Assembly: GCA_964507185.1 (NCBI GenBank)
Contig: CAZDOY010000005.1
Coordinates: 1 to 64,000, forward strand
Origin: CAVRTJ01 sp964507185
GTDB taxonomy: Bacteria; Acidobacteriota; UBA4820; DSQY01
Direction of reading: 5' to 3'
DNA: 64,000 bases
The translations under genes were made by a program, and so were the position numbers. How positions within the stretch are numbered: position 1 is the first letter of the stretch; the number at the start of each line of letters is the position of its first letter. Under the pieces are notes generated by a model that was given only the letters and a program-made list of their open reading frames with translations, was not told the DNA's origin and made no database searches. Shown piece by piece: positions 60,803-64,000 of this stretch.

Positions 60803-62050
60803 TCATGCCGGCCACGCAGGCTCTCCGCCACAGATCACCAGCTTCAGGGGGTCCTCGGCGAAGGGGTAGAAGAGGTGCAGGGGGCTGGGGACGTCCCAGA
60901 TGCACATGTCCGCCCTCTTTCCCACCTCGATGGAACCGACCTCTTCGTGCAGGCGCAGTGCGTAGGCCGCGTTCAACGTCGAAGCCCAGAGTACTTCCTC
61001 CGGCATCATACCCATCCCGAACACCGCCAGCGTGGCGGTGTGAAGGATATTGGCCGTGAATGAGGAGCCGGGGTTGCAGTCCGTGCTCAGGGCAACGGGA
61101 CAGCCCGCGTCGATGAATCGCCGAGCGGGCGCGTAAGTCTTCCGGAGGTAAAAGGAGGTCGAAGGCAGAAGCGTTGCGCACACGCCGCTTTCGGCCATGG
61201 CGGCGATGCCCTCGTCGGAGGCCGCCATCAGGTGGTCGGCGCTCACGGCCCCCACTTCGGCCGCAAGAGACGCCCCGCCCGTGTCGACGATCTCGTCGGC
61301 GTGGAGCCTCGGCTTGAGGCCGAGTTCGATGGCCCTCAGGAGGATCCGCCTCGACTGGTCGACGGTAAAGACGCCCTCCTCGCAGAATACGTCGCAGAAC
61401 GCAGCGAGTCCCTCCCCGGCCACGGCGGGCAGCATGTCCTCGCAAACCCGGTCCACGTATCCGTCCGGGTCTTCCTTGAATTCCGGGGGGACGAAGTGGG
61501 CACCCAGAAAGGTGGGCACCACGGTCTGGGGCACGGCCTCGCCGATGGACCGGATGGCGCGGAGCTGTTTCAACTCGGCGTCGGTCTCCAGCCCGTACCC
61601 GCTCTTGGCCTCGAAGGTGGTCACGCCGTGCCGCAGGAAGCGCGATGCGAGTTCGAGGCCCGCCTCCACCAGCTGTCGTTCGGTGGCCTCCCGGACTGAG
61701 CGCATGGTAGAGAGAATGCCTCCGCCGGCCCGTCCGATGTCCATGTAGCTGCGCCCCTGAAGACGCATGACCAGTTCGCTGGAGCGATCCCCTAGAAAGG
61801 GCACGTGGGTATGGGGGTCCACAAACCCCGGCAGCACCGTCTTTTCGGACGCGTCCACGCGCCCGGCCGAGGGGGCGTCGCGCACCGCCTCGAAGGGGCC
61901 CGCGTAGGTGATCCGACCTCCGGAGACGCCCACGGCGCCGTTCACTATGGCCGGCAGGTCGCGCAGGGCGTCACCCAAGCGAGGCGCCGGCGCCGCGCAC
62001 GGCACCAGGCAGCCGATGGGCCCTACCAAGAGGTCGAAACGATGCGTCAT
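60803..62050 (-). CDS. hutI: Imidazolonepropionase
   Basis: A 415-residue amidohydrolase for the third step of histidine degradation. Metal motif PHTHVPF, FLGAHFVPPE, LHADEI and STDCNPGSS are typical of HutI. No hutH, hutU or formiminoglutamate hydrolase gene is nearby; it sits in an envelope/division cluster, overlapping divIVA (TAATG). Another amidohydrolase activity is possible but the motifs fit HutI. Confidence 0.9.
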   Translation of the reverse strand: MTHRFDLLVGPIGCLVPCAAPAPRLGDALRDLPAIVNGAVGVSGGRITYAGPFEAVRDAPSAGRVDASEKTVLPGFVDPHTHVPFLGDRSSELVMRLQGRSYMDIGRAGGGILSTMRSVREATERQLVEAGLELASRFLRHGVTTFEAKSGYGLETDAELKQLRAIRSIGEAVPQTVVPTFLGAHFVPPEFKEDPDGYVDRVCEDMLPAVAGEGLAAFCDVFCEEGVFTVDQSRRILLRAIELGLKPRLHADEIVDTGGASLAAEVGAVSADHLMAASDEGIAAMAESGVCATLLPSTSFYLRKTYAPARRFIDAGCPVALSTDCNPGSSFTANILHTATLAVFGMGMMPEEVLWASTLNAAYALRLHEEVGSIEVGKRADMCIWDVPSPLHLFYPFAEDPLKLVICGGEPAWPA

Positions 62051-62550
62051 TACGAGTCCTTGCCGAAGGACTGGACGTTTTCCCGCTTCCTGCCTTCGTC
62101 GATGGCCTCCAGCAGTGTGCCTATCCGGCGCGTGAGTTCCTGGAGGGCCGCAAGCGCGTCGTTGCGCTCCATTTTCAAGTCGAGAATCGTGCGCTCCAGT
62201 CCGTGCGCCCTGAGTTGCGATTGCTGAATGAGCGATTCGGCCTTGAGTTCGGCCTCCTGAACGATGCTCTGGGCCTCCTTGAGGGCCTGCGCCTTAACGT
62301 CGTCGGAGACGCGCTGCGCCGTGTACAGGGCATCGCGCAGAACACCCTCGCGGCGCTCGAACTCGTCGAGGGAAGCCCGCATGCGTTCGATGTCGGTCCT
62401 GAGCTTCTGGTTCTCCAGCGTCAGGGCCTGGTAGGACTCGGCCACGGCCTGGAGGAAGAGCTGGACCTCCTCGCGGTCGAACCCGCGAAAAACGGTGCGG
62501 AAAGCGGCGGACTGGATCTCGATCGGCGAAAGGGACTTTCGGGTCGTCAT
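62050..62550 (-). CDS. divIVA: DivIVA-domain protein
   Basis: A 166-residue protein with an N-terminal DivIVA motif (LSPIEIQSAAFRTVFRGFD, REEVQLFLQ) followed by a long coiled coil (about 30-150). DivIVA proteins sense curved membrane at poles and septa and recruit partners. It overlaps yggS (ATGA) upstream and hutI downstream, the common yggS-divIVA arrangement. Confidence 0.88.
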   Translation of the reverse strand: MTTRKSLSPIEIQSAAFRTVFRGFDREEVQLFLQAVAESYQALTLENQKLRTDIERMRASLDEFERREGVLRDALYTAQRVSDDVKAQALKEAQSIVQEAELKAESLIQQSQLRAHGLERTILDLKMERNDALAALQELTRRIGTLLEAIDEGRKRENVQSFGKDS

Positions 62551-63266
62551 GGCGACCTCCTGGCGCCAAAGAGGGCGGTACCGATCCGGATCATGGTGGC
62601 ACCCTCCTCGATGGCGACCTTATAATCGTTGCTCATGCCCATGGAAAGAAACCGGAATGCCCGGTTGTCAGGAAACTCACGGCGAATATCCCGGAAAATC
62701 CCTGCCAGACGCCTGAAATAGGCGCGGCTGTCCTCTGGATCTTCCGAGTAGGGAGGGATGCCCATCAGTCCCGTCAACGTGAGGTTGGGCAGATCGGCGA
62801 TGACTCGCGCCAGCGAAACGGTCTCGCCTGGCCGGACCCCCCCCTTCTGGGTTTCGAGCCCCAGGTTAACCTCGATCATCACATCCCTTTGCAGGCCTTC
62901 TTCGGCGGCGATGCGGGAGAGCCTGGAGGCGAGCGATTCGCTGTCCACGCTGTCTATGCTGTCGAAGGCCAGCATGGCTTTTCGGGCCTTGTTGGCCTGC
63001 AGGCGCCCGATGAAGTGGAGCCTTATGGCCCGCCTGACTTCGGGCGAAACGGACTTTATGTGGGCGAGGCCTTCCTGGACCCTGTTTTCACCCAGGGTCG
63101 ACAGGCCCTCGCCCGCCGCCGCCGCGACCTCAGCGGGTGTCCGGGTCTTTACCACCGCCATGAGGGTGATCTCCGAGGGAGCCCTTCCGCAGGAGCGCGC
63201 GGACGCTTCCGCCTCCACGCGTAGGTTCATAACTCTTTGATGAACAGACAGAACCGCCTCCATCAT
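62547..63266 (-). CDS. yggS: PLP homeostasis protein YggS/PROSC family
   Basis: A 239-residue single-domain PLP-binding TIM barrel. Lys in MAVVKTR binds PLP; GENRVQEG, HFIGRLQANKA, MGIPPY and FLSMGMSNDYKVAIEEGATMIRIGTALFG are family signatures. It controls free PLP and amino acid balance. ATG 63266 is first in-frame in the short upstream gap; the adjacent ATG 63263 is equally possible. No clear Shine-Dalgarno is seen. Confidence 0.93.
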   Translation of the reverse strand: MMEAVLSVHQRVMNLRVEAEASARSCGRAPSEITLMAVVKTRTPAEVAAAAGEGLSTLGENRVQEGLAHIKSVSPEVRRAIRLHFIGRLQANKARKAMLAFDSIDSVDSESLASRLSRIAAEEGLQRDVMIEVNLGLETQKGGVRPGETVSLARVIADLPNLTLTGLMGIPPYSEDPEDSRAYFRRLAGIFRDIRREFPDNRAFRFLSMGMSNDYKVAIEEGATMIRIGTALFGARRSP

Positions 63267-63312
63267 AGATTTGAGGGTAGAAAGCGCGGGCGCGGATGTC
63301 AAGTGCCGGGGG

Positions 63313-63340
63313 TTGAGAAATCCCCGTTTTGGGCTATCCT
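63313..63340 (+). promoter_or_regulatory. Candidate promoter of the FMN reductase gene
   Basis: TTGAGA (63313-63318), 16 bases, TATCCT (63335-63340), 25 bases before GTG 63366. Confidence 0.5.
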
Positions 63341-63365
63341 GTAAGTTCTTGCCGAGAGGTGTACA

Positions 63366-63932
63366 GTGCCCGAAGCGATAAAAATCCTCGTCCTGTGCGG
63401 GAGTCTGAGGAAGGCGTCGGTGACACACCGCGCCCTAGAGGCGGCCGTCCGGGGCATCGATGGCGCGGGTGGTGAGGCCGTTTGGGCCGACGAGTGGATC
63501 AACCGTTTGCCTTACTGCTCGGAGGAGTCGGCGGGGGATCCGGTGGTCGGCGTCTTCAAGGCGAAAGCGGCGGAGGCGGACGGTTTTCTCATGGGATCGC
63601 CCGAGTATCACGGATCCCTGTCCGGCCTGATAAAAAATGCCCTGGACTTCCTGTATCTGGACCAAACGGAGGACAAGTGGGCGGCGCTCGTGGGCACCGC
63701 GGGCGGCCGGCAGGGCGCCTCGGCCACCCTGAACGCCATGCGGCTCATCGCCCGGGCTCTCCGGTTGTGGGTCATACACGACCAGGTCTCCATTGCTTCG
63801 GCTCACAAGATGTTGAATGGAGCCGGGGCCTTCACGGATGAGGAGATCGAAAAACGCCTGCAAGGCCTCGGTGCAAAGCTGGTAGAAGCCGTCCGAGCGA
63901 CCCGGAGGAATTCCGGCGCCCCTTCCATTTGA
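63366..63932 (+). CDS. NADPH-dependent FMN reductase family protein
   Basis: A 188-residue flavodoxin-like reductase: the FMN phosphate loop LCGSLRKASVTHR and GSPEYHGSLSGLIKNALDFL are the family signatures (as in azoreductase/chromate reductase-type proteins). The substrate is unknown. GTG 63366 has GAGAGG upstream. It diverges from yggS. Confidence 0.88.
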   Translation: MPEAIKILVLCGSLRKASVTHRALEAAVRGIDGAGGEAVWADEWINRLPYCSEESAGDPVVGVFKAKAAEADGFLMGSPEYHGSLSGLIKNALDFLYLDQTEDKWAALVGTAGGRQGASATLNAMRLIARALRLWVIHDQVSIASAHKMLNGAGAFTDEEIEKRLQGLGAKLVEAVRATRRNSGAPSI

Positions 63933-63979
63933 CACGCCCTCCAAAGGAAAAGCATATTTAGGACAACAGGAGGTGCCTT

Positions 63980-64000
63980 GTGCCCGTGGGAACCACCGTC
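63980..64000 (+). CDS. Start of a further gene, cut by the window edge
   Basis: AGGAGGT at 63968-63974 stands five bases before GTG 63980, which opens a frame of seven codons to the window end. Too short for any functional call. Confidence 0.35.

Overview
The window is a GC-rich, densely coded stretch of a Gram-negative bacterial chromosome carrying the replication origin. The core is dnaA, then about 200 bp with several DnaA boxes (oriC), then dnaN-recF-gyrB-gyrA. Envelope genes (gmhA, secDF, bactofilin, lipoproteins), a chromosomal parABS system, fused secDF and aroDE genes, and an ATP synthase cluster starting with two b-type subunits and lacking a and c fit a deep-branching phylum such as Acidobacteriota or former Deltaproteobacteria. 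Protein motifs alone do not settle the phylum. A run of exactly 100 N inside mnmE marks a scaffolded draft assembly, probably a metagenome bin. Starts other than ATG (GTG, TTG) are frequent, and genes often overlap by ATGA, TTGA or TAATG.

Layout. 1-9.9 kb: tail of a possible formylglycine-generating-enzyme-like gene, an unusual FabG-like reductase, a class II aldolase, yajC-secDF behind its own promoter, gmhA, an aroD-aroE fusion, a Tat-type superoxide dismutase and a SET-domain methyltransferase. 9.9-13.4 kb: four overlapping minus-strand genes encoding two ABC-2 exporters. 13.4-22.7 kb: origin region and replication/topoisomerase genes. 22.7-34.1 kb: transaldolase-like gene, tRNA-Asp, acidic amino acid symporter, flavin disulfide reductase, a 670-bp non-coding stretch with an AT-rich island, cold-shock gene, pyrR-pyrB-pyrC, radA, two lipoproteins and a HAD phosphatase. 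34.4-40.7 kb: uvrA, tryptophanase, a conserved unknown, an orphan ThiS-like gene, an AEC transporter and tRNA-Val. 40.9-56.4 kb: a co-directional run of ATP synthase genes (b', b, delta, alpha, gamma, beta, epsilon), rpmH-rnpA-yidD-yidC-mnmE-mnmG-rsmG-parA-parB-bactofilin-pepP. 56.5-63.3 kb: a minus-strand cluster yggS-divIVA-hutI-yvcK-glmU-glmS, which links UDP-GlcNAc supply with envelope growth and division. The right edge has an FMN reductase and the start of another gene.

How it fits together. Replication initiation (DnaA/oriC), segregation (ParAB with two parS sites found here, one in rsmG and one in yidC), cell-shape scaffolding (bactofilin, DivIVA) and precursor supply (GlmS/GlmU/YvcK) lie within about 50 kb. 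The rest is mainly housekeeping. I found no CRISPR array, insertion sequence, prophage or recognisable defence island. The most unusual points are the catalytic-residue losses in the FabG-like protein, the helix-hairpin-helix-like insertion in SecF, the two-start superoxide dismutase, the parS sites inside genes and the AT-rich non-coding island near 26.8 kb.
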